Positions 28,282 to 36,943 are shown, counted from the stretch's first letter. The stretch is DNA of 64,000 nt from Bacteroidota bacterium (GCA_026391695.1 JAPLDP010000042.1:1-64000); one strand, 5' to 3'. Made by a program: numbers and translations. Notes: generated from the letters alone by a model not told the origin.

Positions 28282-29061
28282 TCAATTTACTCTGGTCATG
28301 TTGTTTTTCTGAAGGATCTCACGGGCCAGATTGAGGTAATTTATTGCGCCTGTGCTGCTTGCATCATGCATGATAATGGTCTCACCAAAACTTGGTGCTT
28401 CACCCAAACGGGTATTCCTGTTGATGATCGTTTCAAAAACCATTTGCTGGAAATGCGTTTTAACCTCTTCCACCACTTGGTTGGCTAAACGTAATCGGCT
28501 GTCGTACATCGTTAAAAGTATCCCTTCAATATCCAGTTCAGGATTTAGCCGTGTCTGAACTATTTTAATAGTGTTAAGCAACTTCCCCAATCCTTCCAAA
28601 GCAAAATATTCACACTGAATAGGTATAATCACCGAGTCGGATGCCGTCAGGGCATTCACTGTGATCAATCCCAGTGATGGAGAACAATCGATAAATATAA
28701 AATTATAATTATTCCGTATCTTGCTGATCACGCGGCGCATCATTTTCTCGCGGTTTGGCAGGTTGATCATTTCTATTTCAGCTCCGACAAGATCAATGTG
28801 GGCAGGAAGAATATCCATGTTAGGAGTAGACGTATTCAGAATAATGTTTGCAGGATCAACGTCATCAATAATACATTCATATATGCTGGTTTTAATGTTT
28901 TTAGGATTAAAACCGACACCGGAGGTTGCATTGGACTGAGGATCTGCATCAATGAGGAGTGTTTTGTATTCAAGAACAGCCAGGCTGGCACAAATATTTA
29001 TAGCCGTTGTCGTTTTTCCAACACCACCTTTCTGATTGGCAATGGCAATAACCTTTCCCAT
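28282..29061 (-). CDS. parA: Chromosome-partitioning ATPase ParA (Soj)
   Basis: A 259-residue MinD/ParA ATPase. The deviant Walker A motif KGGVGKTT starts at residue 11, with the DADPQSN switch at about 40 and FIFIDCSPSLG as Walker B. It binds nucleoid DNA as an ATP dimer and is displaced by ParB to move origins. It is the first gene of a parA-parB-DUF5683 series (probably extending to lepB), with a promoter element at 29084-29091 close to the terminator of the preceding gene. Confidence 0.96.
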   Translation of the reverse strand: MGKVIAIANQKGGVGKTTTAINICASLAVLEYKTLLIDADPQSNATSGVGFNPKNIKTSIYECIIDDVDPANIILNTSTPNMDILPAHIDLVGAEIEMINLPNREKMMRRVISKIRNNYNFIFIDCSPSLGLITVNALTASDSVIIPIQCEYFALEGLGKLLNTIKIVQTRLNPELDIEGILLTMYDSRLRLANQVVEEVKTHFQQMVFETIINRNTRLGEAPSFGETIIMHDASSTGAINYLNLAREILQKNNMTRVN

Positions 29062-29083
29062 AAATGTTTATTCAAAGAGGTTG

Positions 29084-29091
29084 CAAAAATA
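29084..29091 (-). promoter_or_regulatory. -7 promoter element of parAB
   Basis: Minus strand TATTTTTG fits TAnnTTTG, 22 bases before the parA ATG. It adjoins the terminator hairpin of the upstream gene, so parAB transcription is insulated and restarts here. Confidence 0.5.
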
Positions 29092-29094
29092 ACG

Positions 29095-29123
29095 AAAAAA
29101 GCTGTCCTTGGGGACAGCTTTTT
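29095..29123 (-). terminator. Rho-independent terminator of the DUF3276 gene
   Basis: GCTGTCC (29101-29107) pairs with GGACAGC (29112-29118) around a four-base loop. The stem is extended by A6 and T5 flanks, giving a U-run on the minus strand. It lies 18 bases after the DUF3276 stop. Confidence 0.85.
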
Positions 29124-29141
29124 GTAATATTTTACTAACCA

Positions 29142-29534
29142 TTACTTATCCTGAACATCCGAATCAAGATCTTCGAATTCAACCTGAGTATGTTTTTTGC
29201 TCAGATCTTCAATAGATTCTTCCGGAAGGGCGCTTTCATTAGTTTCCACCAGCTCATCAACAGGTATTTCGGGGATTTTACCGGTTTCAATAAATTCAAT
29301 TACATCTTTCAATCCATTCTGGAATTTTTCAAAGTCCTCTTTATAGAGAAAAAGTTTATGCTTTTCGTAAAAGAACTTTCCCTGATCATTGTTAAATTTT
29401 CTCTTACTCTCAGTGATCGTGATATAGTATTCATTTGAACGCGTTGCTTTGACATCAAAAAAATACGTCCGCTTTCCCGCTCTGACAGCCTTCGAAAAAA
29501 TTTCGTCCTGTCTATCCTTGTTTTCTAACTCTTC
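29142..29534 (-). CDS. DUF3276 PUR-domain nucleic-acid-binding protein
   Basis: A 130-residue protein starting at the ATG at 29534, which follows a purine-rich AAAAGGAAAAG site; the frame upstream to 29576 overlaps a promoter element. The domain KAVRAGKRTYFFDVKATRSN, followed by EYYITITESKRKF, is the PUR repeat shared with eukaryotic Pur-alpha and Borrelia BpuR. These bind single-stranded DNA and RNA. The C-terminal third is acidic and low-complexity. In Bacteroidota it is a conserved single-domain protein. It has its own promoter and terminator, so it is a monocistronic unit upstream of parAB. Confidence 0.85.
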   Translation of the reverse strand, partial: EELENKDRQDEIFSKAVRAGKRTYFFDVKATRSNEYYITITESKRKFNNDQGKFFYEKHKLFLYKEDFEKFQNGLKDVIEFIETGKIPEIPVDELVETNESALPEESIEDLSKKHTQVEFEDLDSDVQDK

Positions 29535-29565
29535 CATGATCTTTTCCTTTTTGGTTATTTCAACA

Positions 29566-29573
29566 CAAAAATA
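29566..29573 (-). promoter_or_regulatory. -7 promoter element of the DUF3276 gene
   Basis: Minus strand TATTTTTG fits TAnnTTTG, 31 bases before the chosen ATG at 29534. It falls inside the longer open frame and so argues against the upstream start. Confidence 0.5.
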
Positions 29574-29665
29574 CATAATAATGTTTTAATTAATTGCAAC
29601 ACTTCTCATTTAATTTATTGGGCAAAGGCTCGACAGAAGAAAGTAATACATTTTAAAAAAAATGT

Positions 29666-29673
29666 TAAATTTG
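29666..29673 (+). promoter_or_regulatory. -7 promoter element of nusB
   Basis: TAAATTTG followed by C matches TAnnTTTGy, 36 bases before the nusB ATG at 29710. Confidence 0.5.
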
Positions 29674-29709
29674 CAGCCTGTCCATTTAACCATTGTTCAT
29701 TAGGTAGAT

Positions 29710-30663
29710 ATGCTTAGCCGTCGGCAACTCCGTATTAAAGTATTGCAGGCCATTTATGCCTATATTCAGTTGGAGAATAATGACCTGGCACTCGGTGAAA
29801 AGGAATTGATGCGGAGCATTAATAAACTCCAGGAATTGTTTATTTATCAGCTTTCTTTTATTATTGAGATCTTTGATTTTGCGCGGAAAATGATTGAACA
29901 GGGCAAACTTAAGATGCTGCCTGCGGATGAGGATATTAATCCTAACACAAAATTTATTGATAACAAGGTCATCAGTCAGTTCATCATCAACCGCGATTAT
30001 AACAAAAAGACTGACCAGTTAAAAATTTCCTGGAAGGACGAGGAGGAAATGGTAAGAAGAGTTTTTCAAAGCATTCGCCAAAGCCAGGAATACAAAGAAT
30101 ATATGGAGAGTGAACAGCACAGTTATCAGGAAGACAAGGATATCCTGCTTGAGCTGTTCAGGAAATATATTATCCCTTACGAAAGCCTTGAAGGATATTA
30201 CGAAGAGAAAAGTATTTACTGGGCCAGTGATTATCCTGTGATCAATATCCATGTCATAAAATGCATCAAAGATGTTGATGAAACATGGAATGAACATAGC
30301 TTTTTACCTTCCTCTCGCGATGAGGATAATGAAGATGAGGCGTTGGATTTTGCACGGCAACTTTTTTTGAAGACTATCTTAAAGGGGAATGAATATGAAA
30401 AAATGATTGCCGAAAAAGCATTGAACTGGGAATCGGAAAGGATAGCCCTTCTGGATATGATATTACTTAAAATGGCTATCTCGGAGATTATTGATTTTCC
30501 TTCGATACCCATCAAGGTCTCATTTAATGAATACATCGAAATTTCCAAGGAATATAGTACTCCTAAGAGCAAAGTTTTTATAAATGGTATACTCGATAAG
30601 CTGATCGCAGAACTCCGTGAAAAGAATATGATACACAAGTCGGGCAGAGGCTTGGTGGAATGA
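29710..30663 (+). CDS. nusB: Transcription antitermination factor NusB (long Bacteroidota form)
   Basis: A 317-residue protein whose N-terminus LSRRQLRIKVLQAIYAY and C-terminal half (EKALNWESERIALLDMILLK to SKVFINGILDKL) match NusB. NusB binds boxA RNA with NusE to support rRNA antitermination. At over twice the E. coli length it has the Bacteroidota insertion between the first helices and the C-terminal domain. It is followed within 37 bases by the DUF1573 gene, although that gene also has its own full promoter. Confidence 0.92.
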   Translation: MLSRRQLRIKVLQAIYAYIQLENNDLALGEKELMRSINKLQELFIYQLSFIIEIFDFARKMIEQGKLKMLPADEDINPNTKFIDNKVISQFIINRDYNKKTDQLKISWKDEEEMVRRVFQSIRQSQEYKEYMESEQHSYQEDKDILLELFRKYIIPYESLEGYYEEKSIYWASDYPVINIHVIKCIKDVDETWNEHSFLPSSRDEDNEDEALDFARQLFLKTILKGNEYEKMIAEKALNWESERIALLDMILLKMAISEIIDFPSIPIKVSFNEYIEISKEYSTPKSKVFINGILDKLIAELREKNMIHKSGRGLVE

Positions 30664-30681
30664 TAATAATTCCTATTTTTG
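30652..30681 (+). promoter_or_regulatory. Complete Bacteroidota promoter before the DUF1573 gene
   Basis: TTG at 30652-30654 and TATTTTTG at 30674-30681 are separated by 19 bases, the expected -33/-7 spacing. The -33 lies in the last codons of nusB. This is the best complete promoter in the window. Confidence 0.65.
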
Positions 30682-30700
30682 TGAGTAGATATTTTCCCGT

Positions 30701-31177
30701 ATGCGACAGAATCTGATTATTTATATACTTTTGTCCGCAGCGCTGATAGGTCTTGATTTATCCGGATGTAAATCGCCGGATGAAAATAGTAATATTTCTA
30801 CACATATTGTTCAGAATCCTAATACTGCTGAAGGGAAAATAGATAAAACAATGTTACCGGAATTTCAGTTTAATATGGAAGAGCATGATTTTGGGAAGAT
30901 CATTGAAGGTGAAATCGTGACCTATGCATTCAAATTCACAAATGTTGGTAAGGTTGATTTATTGATATCATCAGTCAGTACATCATGTGGATGCACTGTT
31001 TCGAAATTTCCCAAAGATCCAATCAGGCCCGGAGAAGAAGGATATGTTGAAGCAACTTTCAATAGTGAGGGAAGGGGTGGATTCCAGAATAAAACCATTA
31101 CTGTGGTGGCTAATACACAACCTAATCACAGGACTTTACGAATAAAAGCTCAAGTCGTGACACCAGAATCGAAATAA
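30701..31177 (+). CDS. DUF1573 lipoprotein
   Basis: A 158-residue lipoprotein (signal ending LDLSGC, Cys about residue 23). It has one DUF1573 immunoglobulin-like domain, with landmarks HDFGKIIEGEIVTYAFKFTN, SCGCTVSKFPKDPIRPGEEG and TITVVANTQPNHRTLRIKAQ. The family is very common in Bacteroidota and related to the ASH/MSP domain. Its function is unknown; an envelope adhesion or assembly role is often guessed. It sits between nusB and yajC on the same strand, a neighbourhood conserved in the phylum. Confidence 0.88.
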   Translation: MRQNLIIYILLSAALIGLDLSGCKSPDENSNISTHIVQNPNTAEGKIDKTMLPEFQFNMEEHDFGKIIEGEIVTYAFKFTNVGKVDLLISSVSTSCGCTVSKFPKDPIRPGEEGYVEATFNSEGRGGFQNKTITVVANTQPNHRTLRIKAQVVTPESK

Positions 31178-31191
31178 TCCTTTTATAGTAT

Positions 31192-31199
31192 TAATTTTG
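31192..31199 (+). promoter_or_regulatory. -7 promoter element of yajC
   Basis: TAATTTTG fits TAnnTTTG, 15 bases before the yajC ATG at 31215. Confidence 0.45.
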
Positions 31200-31214
31200 T
31201 TAAATTAACTGAAC

Positions 31215-31544
31215 ATGAATAATTTGATGTACATCATCCTAATGACTCAACCTGCTGCAGGTCAGAAAGGGAGTGGATACAGTTCTTTGATTTTCCTCGC
31301 TTTGATCATCGTCGTTTTTTATTTTTTCTTCATTCGTCCACAGATGAAGAAAACCAAGGACCAGAAAAAGTTTAGGGAAGCGTTAAAAAAATTCGATAAG
31401 GTCATCACTATTGGTGGTCTCCATGGGAAAATTGTTGAAGTGCGTGATACGACTTTTATCATCGAAGTTGAAGGCACTCGCCTGAAAGTTGAGAAGACAG
31501 CTATAGCCTCCGGTGAACCTGGACAGGCCGAAGAAAATAAATAG
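31215..31544 (+). CDS. yajC: Preprotein translocase subunit YajC
   Basis: A 109-residue protein with one transmembrane helix (SLIFLALIIVVFYFFFIRPQ, about residues 24-43) followed by the conserved RPQMKKTKDQKKFREALKKF and a short beta domain with ITIGGLHGKIVEV. YajC associates with SecDF and the Sec translocon. In related genomes a YbbR-like gene commonly sits between yajC and coaE; here only 81 bases separate them. Length is normal. Confidence 0.93.
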   Translation: MNNLMYIILMTQPAAGQKGSGYSSLIFLALIIVVFYFFFIRPQMKKTKDQKKFREALKKFDKVITIGGLHGKIVEVRDTTFIIEVEGTRLKVEKTAIASGEPGQAEENK

Positions 31545-31625
31545 TATTTCTGGATTTGATCTTCTTCTTCTTAGTAAAAGATCCGGAAACTCTCTATTTC
31601 GTCTTCCACGATAAAACACCAGGCC

Positions 31626-32225
31626 ATGATTAAGGTCGGATTAACAGGTAGCATAGGAAGTGGAAAGACCCTTGTCACCAGGATATTCCGTATAATGGGT
31701 GTCAGTATTTATCACGCTGATATTGAGGCAAGAAAGTTCCTTTTACAGGATGCTGTCAGAAAACTGGTGACAGATCAAATTGATGGCGATTTTAATGATA
31801 AGAATAATAATATCATTCCTGGAAAACTTGCCGGTATCGTTTTCACAAATCCACAGGCTCTTGTAGTTTTGAATGACATTTTGCATCCTCTTGTTAAAAG
31901 TGATCTCACCCATTGGCTTAATTCCCGAATAAAGGAGCCTTACGCGATTTGCGAAGCAGCTATCCTGTTCGAGAGTGGTTTTTATAAGGAGTTTGACAAA
32001 ATCATCTCTGTTGATGCTCCTGATGAACTGCGTCTATTGCGTGTGATGCAGCGAGATGGCATGACCAGGAAGGAAATACTCAACAGGATGCAAAATCAGT
32101 TGAGCGGTCGTGAAAAAGTTCAACGGGCTGACTTCGTCATCATTAATGATGAAAGACATATGCTTATCCCTCAAGTGCTCAAAATTCACCAGATGTTGAT
32201 GAAATTGGCAGGAAGTGAACAATGA
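31626..32225 (+). CDS. coaE: Dephospho-CoA kinase
   Basis: A 199-residue P-loop kinase that phosphorylates dephospho-CoA at the 3' ribose hydroxyl, the last step of CoA synthesis. The P-loop is GSIGSGKT (residues 8-15). DIEARKFL follows, matching the usual DxxAR substrate segment, and the lid contains RVMQRDGMTRKE. The last codon and stop (CAA TGA) are built from the first copy of the heptamer repeat that follows. Same direction as nusB-DUF1573-yajC. Confidence 0.94.
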   Translation: MIKVGLTGSIGSGKTLVTRIFRIMGVSIYHADIEARKFLLQDAVRKLVTDQIDGDFNDKNNNIIPGKLAGIVFTNPQALVVLNDILHPLVKSDLTHWLNSRIKEPYAICEAAILFESGFYKEFDKIISVDAPDELRLLRVMQRDGMTRKEILNRMQNQLSGREKVQRADFVIINDERHMLIPQVLKIHQMLMKLAGSEQ

Positions 32226-32268
32226 TCAATGAACAATGATCAATGATCAGTGAGCAATGATCAATAAG
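32216..32268. repeat. AATGATC-type 7-base tandem repeat array
   Basis: About seven imperfect copies of a CAATGAT heptamer run from the last codons of coaE into the gap. The array supplies the coaE stop codon. Similar arrays lie at 25074-25096 and 55575-55598. Confidence 0.75.
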
Positions 32269-32326
32269 GTAATGACCTTTTTGTAAGATAAAAAAATTGT
32301 CGGTCTGAAAGTAAAATTTTAGAAAC

Positions 32327-32860
32327 ATGGAAAATTTAACATTGGGTATCGGCACGCGGATAGTGCATCCGGAATTTGGAGCCGGTGTGGTTATTCAGGT
32401 CTATTCTGATGCTTATGAAATTACATTTATTGACCATGGCACCAAGCAAATATTGAAAAGTTTTCAGGGATTGAAGGTGACGGATTTCGTGAGCCAGGAG
32501 ACAGATTTGCTTAGCTATGAAAAGATGGAAAAACGCTTTCTTAATATCATACGGAGATTCTCCGATCTGCAGGAAACGGTTACGATGGCAAAAAAATGGA
32601 TAGGAGGAAGGTTGATCCTGGAACCTGGCGATAAAGACCTGCAGGGAAAAGACATGCCCATCGATATACTGTTTCATAAAATTGTAATGATCCGCGACCG
32701 CCTCAGGGTCATGGAACAAAAAGTCAACAGCAGTAACCTGCCCGAAGTGGATAAAATCGAAATTCAGCAATACATCACGAGAATTTATGGCAGTTTAACT
32801 TCCTTTAATGTCCTTTTCGCCGAAAAAGATGATTATTTTATTGGCGATAAGGGCAAATAA
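32327..32860 (+). CDS. Conserved protein with N-terminal tudor/SH3-like fold
   Basis: A 177-residue soluble protein. The N-terminus (residues 5-45) reads GIGTRIVHPEFGAGVVIQVY and then a DAYEITFIDHGTK strand. This resembles the small beta-barrel of UvrD/PcrA C-terminal tudor domains and the CarD RNA-polymerase-binding domain. The rest is mainly helical with no known motif. That architecture suggests a protein that contacts a helicase or RNA polymerase, but this is inference. It follows coaE and its repeat array; its own promoter is not clear. Confidence 0.5.
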   Translation: MENLTLGIGTRIVHPEFGAGVVIQVYSDAYEITFIDHGTKQILKSFQGLKVTDFVSQETDLLSYEKMEKRFLNIIRRFSDLQETVTMAKKWIGGRLILEPGDKDLQGKDMPIDILFHKIVMIRDRLRVMEQKVNSSNLPEVDKIEIQQYITRIYGSLTSFNVLFAEKDDYFIGDKGK

Positions 32861-32928
32861 ATATAGCATCCAAGAGTACTGTGCCTTTTGGAACTTTCAA
32901 TGGCGAAAGGATTTAACTATTATCAAAG

Positions 32929-35319
32929 ATGAGAAATATAATGGTCATATGTATTGTCCTGTTATCGTTTCTGGCTGGACAAAGGATTATGTTTGCACAG
33001 AAGGATTACCAAATCAAGCCGGTTCCCTTTACAAAAGTCAAAGTCAATGACCGTTTTTGGGCTCCACGGATGAAGATAAATAAAGAGATCACCATTCCGG
33101 TTGCTTTCGAAAAGGCTGAAGAGACAGGGCGCATAAAAAATTTTATGATCGCAGGTGGTATTGAACAGGGCAGTTTTTGTTCACTTTATCCCTTCGATGA
33201 TTCGGATGTATATAAAAATATCGAAGGAGCATCTTACTCCCTGCAGGAATTCCCTGATCCTGTTCTTGAGGCCTATCTTGATACATTAATCTCTTACATT
33301 GCTGCCGCCCAGGAGAAGGATGGCTACCTCTATACCAACCGAACAATTGATTCTATCCACACACATGAAATGGCAGGCAATGAGCGATGGGTGAACGAGG
33401 AACAGTTCAGTCATGAGCTTTATAATGCCGGTCATCTGTATGAAGCCGCCGTCGCTTTTTATCAGGCCACCGGAAAACGAACATTGCTGGATGTCGCCTT
33501 GAAAAATGCTGACCTGATCGACAAGACCTTTGGATGGGGAAGACTTGAAAAGGTTCCGGGACATCAGGAAATAGAAATAGGTTTAGTCAAGCTTTACCGA
33601 TTGACTGGTGAGACTAAATATCTTAGCCTTGCGAAATTCTTTCTCGACAGGCGAGGCCCTGGTGGTGATGAATATGCTCAGATGCATAAACGTGTGGTGG
33701 ATCAGGATGTGGCTGTCGGCCATGCCGTCAGGGCACAGTACATGTATGCTGCAATGGCTGATGTGGCGGCCCTCACAGATGATCAATCATATGTTACGGC
33801 TCTTGACAAGCTTTGGGATGATGTCGTATTTAAAAAAACCTATATCACCGGAGGACTCGGCGCTGTCGGCGGCAATGAAGGATTCGGCGATCCTTATGAC
33901 CTTCCCAATATGACTGCCTATTGCGAAACCTGCGCTGCCATTGCCAATGCCTTATGGAATCAGAGAATGTTTCTTTTAAAAGGTGATTCCAAATACTATG
34001 ATGTGCTCGAGAGGGTTTTGTACAACGGGATCATCTCCGGAGTGTCACTCTCCGGCGACCGGTTTTTTTATCCCAATCCCCTGGCTTCCATGGGGCAGCA
34101 TGAACGCAGTCCATGGTTCGGCTGTGCCTGCTGCCCGGTGAATATATCCAGGTTTCTCCCATCTGTGCCAGGTTATATTTATGCATACACCGACAGCAGC
34201 ATTTATATTAATCTGTTTATCCGGAACTCGGCTGAAATATGCCCTGAAAACGATACGGTGGCTATTTCACAGGAAACCACTTATCCATGGGATGGTACAA
34301 TTAAAATCACCGTTGAACCCAAAAAGCCTCAGTCATTTGAAATGCTGATTCGCATCCCCGGATGGGCCAGGGAACAACCCATTCCAGGCAACCTATACAG
34401 GTTCACTGATAAATATGACCAGCTTATTAAAATGACTTTAAACGGCAAAGAGGTAAATATTATAATGAAAAATGGTTATGCCAGTCTGCACCGTTTGTGG
34501 AATAAAGGTGATATCATCGTACTCAAATTGCCCATGCCCATTCGTATGATTGAAGCAAGTGAAAATGTCACTGCTGATATTGGCCATGTCGCTATCGAAC
34601 GTGGTCCGCTTGTATACTGCGCCGAAGGCATTGATCAGCCCGGACAAAGAGTGATGAACATATTTATCCGGGAGAACGCCATTCTGCGATCTGAATATAA
34701 TCCGGAAATGTTAGGCGGCATTATTGTCATTAAAGGGTTTGTTGAAAGTACGGCAAAACTGCCCGGAGATCAAATAGGCATGGCTTCGCAAAGTCTGCTG
34801 GCCATTCCATATTATACCTGGGCAAACCGCGGACCTGGTGAAATGGAGGTTTGGATACCTCAAAGCCAGGATATGACCTTACCTGCACCTTTACCTTCAA
34901 TTGCATCAATGAGCAAAATCTCTGCATCTTCTGTAGTAAAAAATCTGAGGGCTTTAAACGATCAGTATGAACCAGCTAACTCAAATGATCATTCCATAAT
35001 TTACTACCATTGGTGGCCCGAAAAAAACTCCACTGAATGGGTACAATATGATTTCGATAAAGAACAGAAGATTTCATCTTCAAAGGTCTACTGGTTTGAC
35101 GATGAAACCGATGGAGAATGCAGGGTGCCTGCCTCCTGGAAGTTGTCGTATAAAGCCGGCGAGGACTGGCTTCCGGTGGAAAATTTGAATCCATATTCAG
35201 TTAATAAAGACCGGTTTAATGTTGTCAATTTTAAAAAAATAAAGACGAGCGCATTACGGCTGGAAGTGCAGTTCCCAAAAGAGTATTCAGCAGGGATATT
35301 TGAGTGGACCGTTGAGTAA
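32929..35319 (+). CDS. Glycoside hydrolase family 127 protein (beta-L-arabinofuranosidase-like)
   Basis: A 796-residue secreted protein (signal near residues 1-23). The (alpha/alpha)6 domain has the GH127 metal and catalytic set: Glu and Cys in AYCETCAAIAN and the vicinal cysteines in WFGCACCPVNISRF, where the second Cys of the CC pair is the proposed nucleophile. GH127 enzymes remove beta-L-arabinofuranose from plant glycoproteins and hemicellulose. The final 130 residues (YYHWWPEKNSTEWVQYDFDK onward) look like an F5/8-type jelly roll that binds carbohydrate. It is solitary, with no SusCD or other arabinan genes near. Substrate is by family only. Confidence 0.88.
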   Translation: MRNIMVICIVLLSFLAGQRIMFAQKDYQIKPVPFTKVKVNDRFWAPRMKINKEITIPVAFEKAEETGRIKNFMIAGGIEQGSFCSLYPFDDSDVYKNIEGASYSLQEFPDPVLEAYLDTLISYIAAAQEKDGYLYTNRTIDSIHTHEMAGNERWVNEEQFSHELYNAGHLYEAAVAFYQATGKRTLLDVALKNADLIDKTFGWGRLEKVPGHQEIEIGLVKLYRLTGETKYLSLAKFFLDRRGPGGDEYAQMHKRVVDQDVAVGHAVRAQYMYAAMADVAALTDDQSYVTALDKLWDDVVFKKTYITGGLGAVGGNEGFGDPYDLPNMTAYCETCAAIANALWNQRMFLLKGDSKYYDVLERVLYNGIISGVSLSGDRFFYPNPLASMGQHERSPWFGCACCPVNISRFLPSVPGYIYAYTDSSIYINLFIRNSAEICPENDTVAISQETTYPWDGTIKITVEPKKPQSFEMLIRIPGWAREQPIPGNLYRFTDKYDQLIKMTLNGKEVNIIMKNGYASLHRLWNKGDIIVLKLPMPIRMIEASENVTADIGHVAIERGPLVYCAEGIDQPGQRVMNIFIRENAILRSEYNPEMLGGIIVIKGFVESTAKLPGDQIGMASQSLLAIPYYTWANRGPGEMEVWIPQSQDMTLPAPLPSIASMSKISASSVVKNLRALNDQYEPANSNDHSIIYYHWWPEKNSTEWVQYDFDKEQKISSSKVYWFDDETDGECRVPASWKLSYKAGEDWLPVENLNPYSVNKDRFNVVNFKKIKTSALRLEVQFPKEYSAGIFEWTVE

Positions 35320-35328
35320 ATTTAATGT

Positions 35329-35886
35329 TTAGAATCCCTGTTTGACAGCATTTCGTTCCCGGACCCATGTTAAGACGGAAAGTGAAATACCGATCATGAG
35401 TATCCCTAAAATGACAAATAGTTCATATCGTTCAAATTCTTTTATCTGTCCTTTCAGTACATGGCCAAAAAAGTAACCGGCAAGGATTAAAAGTGAAGCC
35501 CAGATGATGGTCATGAAGAAACTTATAATCAAAAACCGGATTGTGCTGATCTTGCTCATACCGATCATAAGTGGCGTCAGGATTCTGAAGCCATAGAGGA
35601 AGCGGTAACTGACAAGGAGCAATCTGGGATGCTTTTCAATATAGTCTTTAACTTTTCCGGCATGTTTCATCAGTGACGGACGTTTTTCAATCACGGTGCG
35701 GCCTTTGTACCTGCCGAGGAAAAAATAAAACCAGTCGGAAGTGAGGGTTATGAGAATTGCAAGGGTGGCAACGAGAAAAATATTCATGTAATCCTGGTGT
35801 GCAGCAAAAGAAGAAGCGATTATAACGGTATCACCCTCCAGGAGCACGCCGATCATGACGCTAAGATACAGGGCAAATGCTTGCAT
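35329..35886 (-). CDS. DedA/VTT-family membrane protein
   Basis: A 185-residue inner-membrane protein with the VTT (SNARE-associated) domain. Landmarks are EGDTVIIASSFAAHQ near the start, FFLGRYKGRTVIEKRP and FLYGFRILTPLMIGMSKIS, followed by terminal helices. DedA proteins are thought to act as undecaprenyl phosphate or phospholipid flippases. It is convergent with the GH127 gene, with only 9 bases between stops. Confidence 0.85.
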   Translation of the reverse strand: MQAFALYLSVMIGVLLEGDTVIIASSFAAHQDYMNIFLVATLAILITLTSDWFYFFLGRYKGRTVIEKRPSLMKHAGKVKDYIEKHPRLLLVSYRFLYGFRILTPLMIGMSKISTIRFLIISFFMTIIWASLLILAGYFFGHVLKGQIKEFERYELFVILGILMIGISLSVLTWVRERNAVKQGF

Positions 35887-35960
35887 AACTCTTAGAGATA
35901 TTTTATTACTTTTACTTTATTAAACATTTCCGGAAATAAAATTAATTAAAATTTATCAGA

Positions 35961-36863
35961 ATGACATCTTCAAAAATTATCAGTGCCTTAAAGATAAGCG
36001 ATGGTATAAAAATCAACCTAAAAAACTTTGATACTGGTCTCGGATTTACAGATGAACTCAAAGAATTTAAAAAATCCGAATTGAAGGACAGGGCTAAGGA
36101 GATTCTTGAAAGGAACATTGAGGAATTAGCCAGTATGCAGGAATTGCTTTATGCAAGTGACAATTACGGGTTACTTATCATTTTGCAGGCTATGGACGCT
36201 GCAGGCAAAGACGGCATTATTAAACACGTGATGAAAGGCATCAATCCGCAGGGATGCCAGGTTTACAGTTTCAAACAGCCGTCGGCAGAGGAACTGGATC
36301 ACACATTCCTGTGGAGATGCATGAAAACCCTGCCTGAACGAGGCCGCATTGGTATATTTAACCGATCATACTACGAAGATGTGCTGGTTGTGAAAGTGCA
36401 TCCCGAAATCCTCAGCAAGGAGCAACTTCCGCAGAAAAGCTATGATGAATCTTTCTGGAAACGTCGCTATGAAGACATCAATGCATTTGAACGGCATCTT
36501 GTCCGCAATGGAACAATAGTCCTTAAATTTTTTCTCCATGTTTCAAAAAAGGAACAGAAACAACGCTTTCTGCAAAGACTTGAAGACCCCAACAAACTGT
36601 GGAAATTTTCAGCGGCCGACATCACAGAACGTGCCTTCTGGGATGATTATATGAAAGCGTATGAAGAAGCCATCAGTAACACCTCAACAAAATGGGCTCC
36701 ATGGTACGTTATTCCTGCTGATTTTAAATGGGCATCACGGACACTTGTGTCGGATATAATTGTGTCGACGATCAAGTCACTTGATTTAAGCTATCCCGTT
36801 CCATCCAAAGAAAAGTTAAAAGCTCTGGAAGATGAACGGCAAAAACTTCTTAATGGTCAATAA
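35961..36863 (+). CDS. Polyphosphate kinase 2 family protein
   Basis: A 300-residue one-domain PPK2. It has the Walker A ILQAMDAAGKDGIIKHVM, the Walker B/DR-type segment GRIGIFNRSYYEDVLVVKVH and a lid with KRRYEDINAFERHL. PPK2 enzymes phosphorylate ADP or AMP (or GDP) from polyphosphate. The short one-domain form suggests class I or III; the class cannot be settled by eye. It is cytoplasmic and transcribed alone, between dedA (divergent) and the broken aconitase. Confidence 0.92.
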   Translation: MTSSKIISALKISDGIKINLKNFDTGLGFTDELKEFKKSELKDRAKEILERNIEELASMQELLYASDNYGLLIILQAMDAAGKDGIIKHVMKGINPQGCQVYSFKQPSAEELDHTFLWRCMKTLPERGRIGIFNRSYYEDVLVVKVHPEILSKEQLPQKSYDESFWKRRYEDINAFERHLVRNGTIVLKFFLHVSKKEQKQRFLQRLEDPNKLWKFSAADITERAFWDDYMKAYEEAISNTSTKWAPWYVIPADFKWASRTLVSDIIVSTIKSLDLSYPVPSKEKLKALEDERQKLLNGQ

Positions 36864-36935
36864 TCATTTTATTTTTCATCTCCCGACATTCGGGATTTCA
36901 CTCGGTTTCGCCTCGTTCAACTTTATTTCCCGGCC

Positions 36936-36943
36936 TATTTTTG
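36936..36943 (+). promoter_or_regulatory. -7 promoter element before the aconitase gene
   Basis: TATTTTTG plus C matches TAnnTTTGy, about 60 bases before the expected aconitase start at 37003. The promoter therefore persists although the reading frame is broken. Confidence 0.4.

Noticed and set aside
26751-29061. parS centromere site near parAB
   Set aside because: I looked at CACGTG-containing sites in the window (for example near 3857, 48798 and 58089); none extends to the TGTTnCACGTGnAACA palindrome. A scan of the whole genome would be needed.
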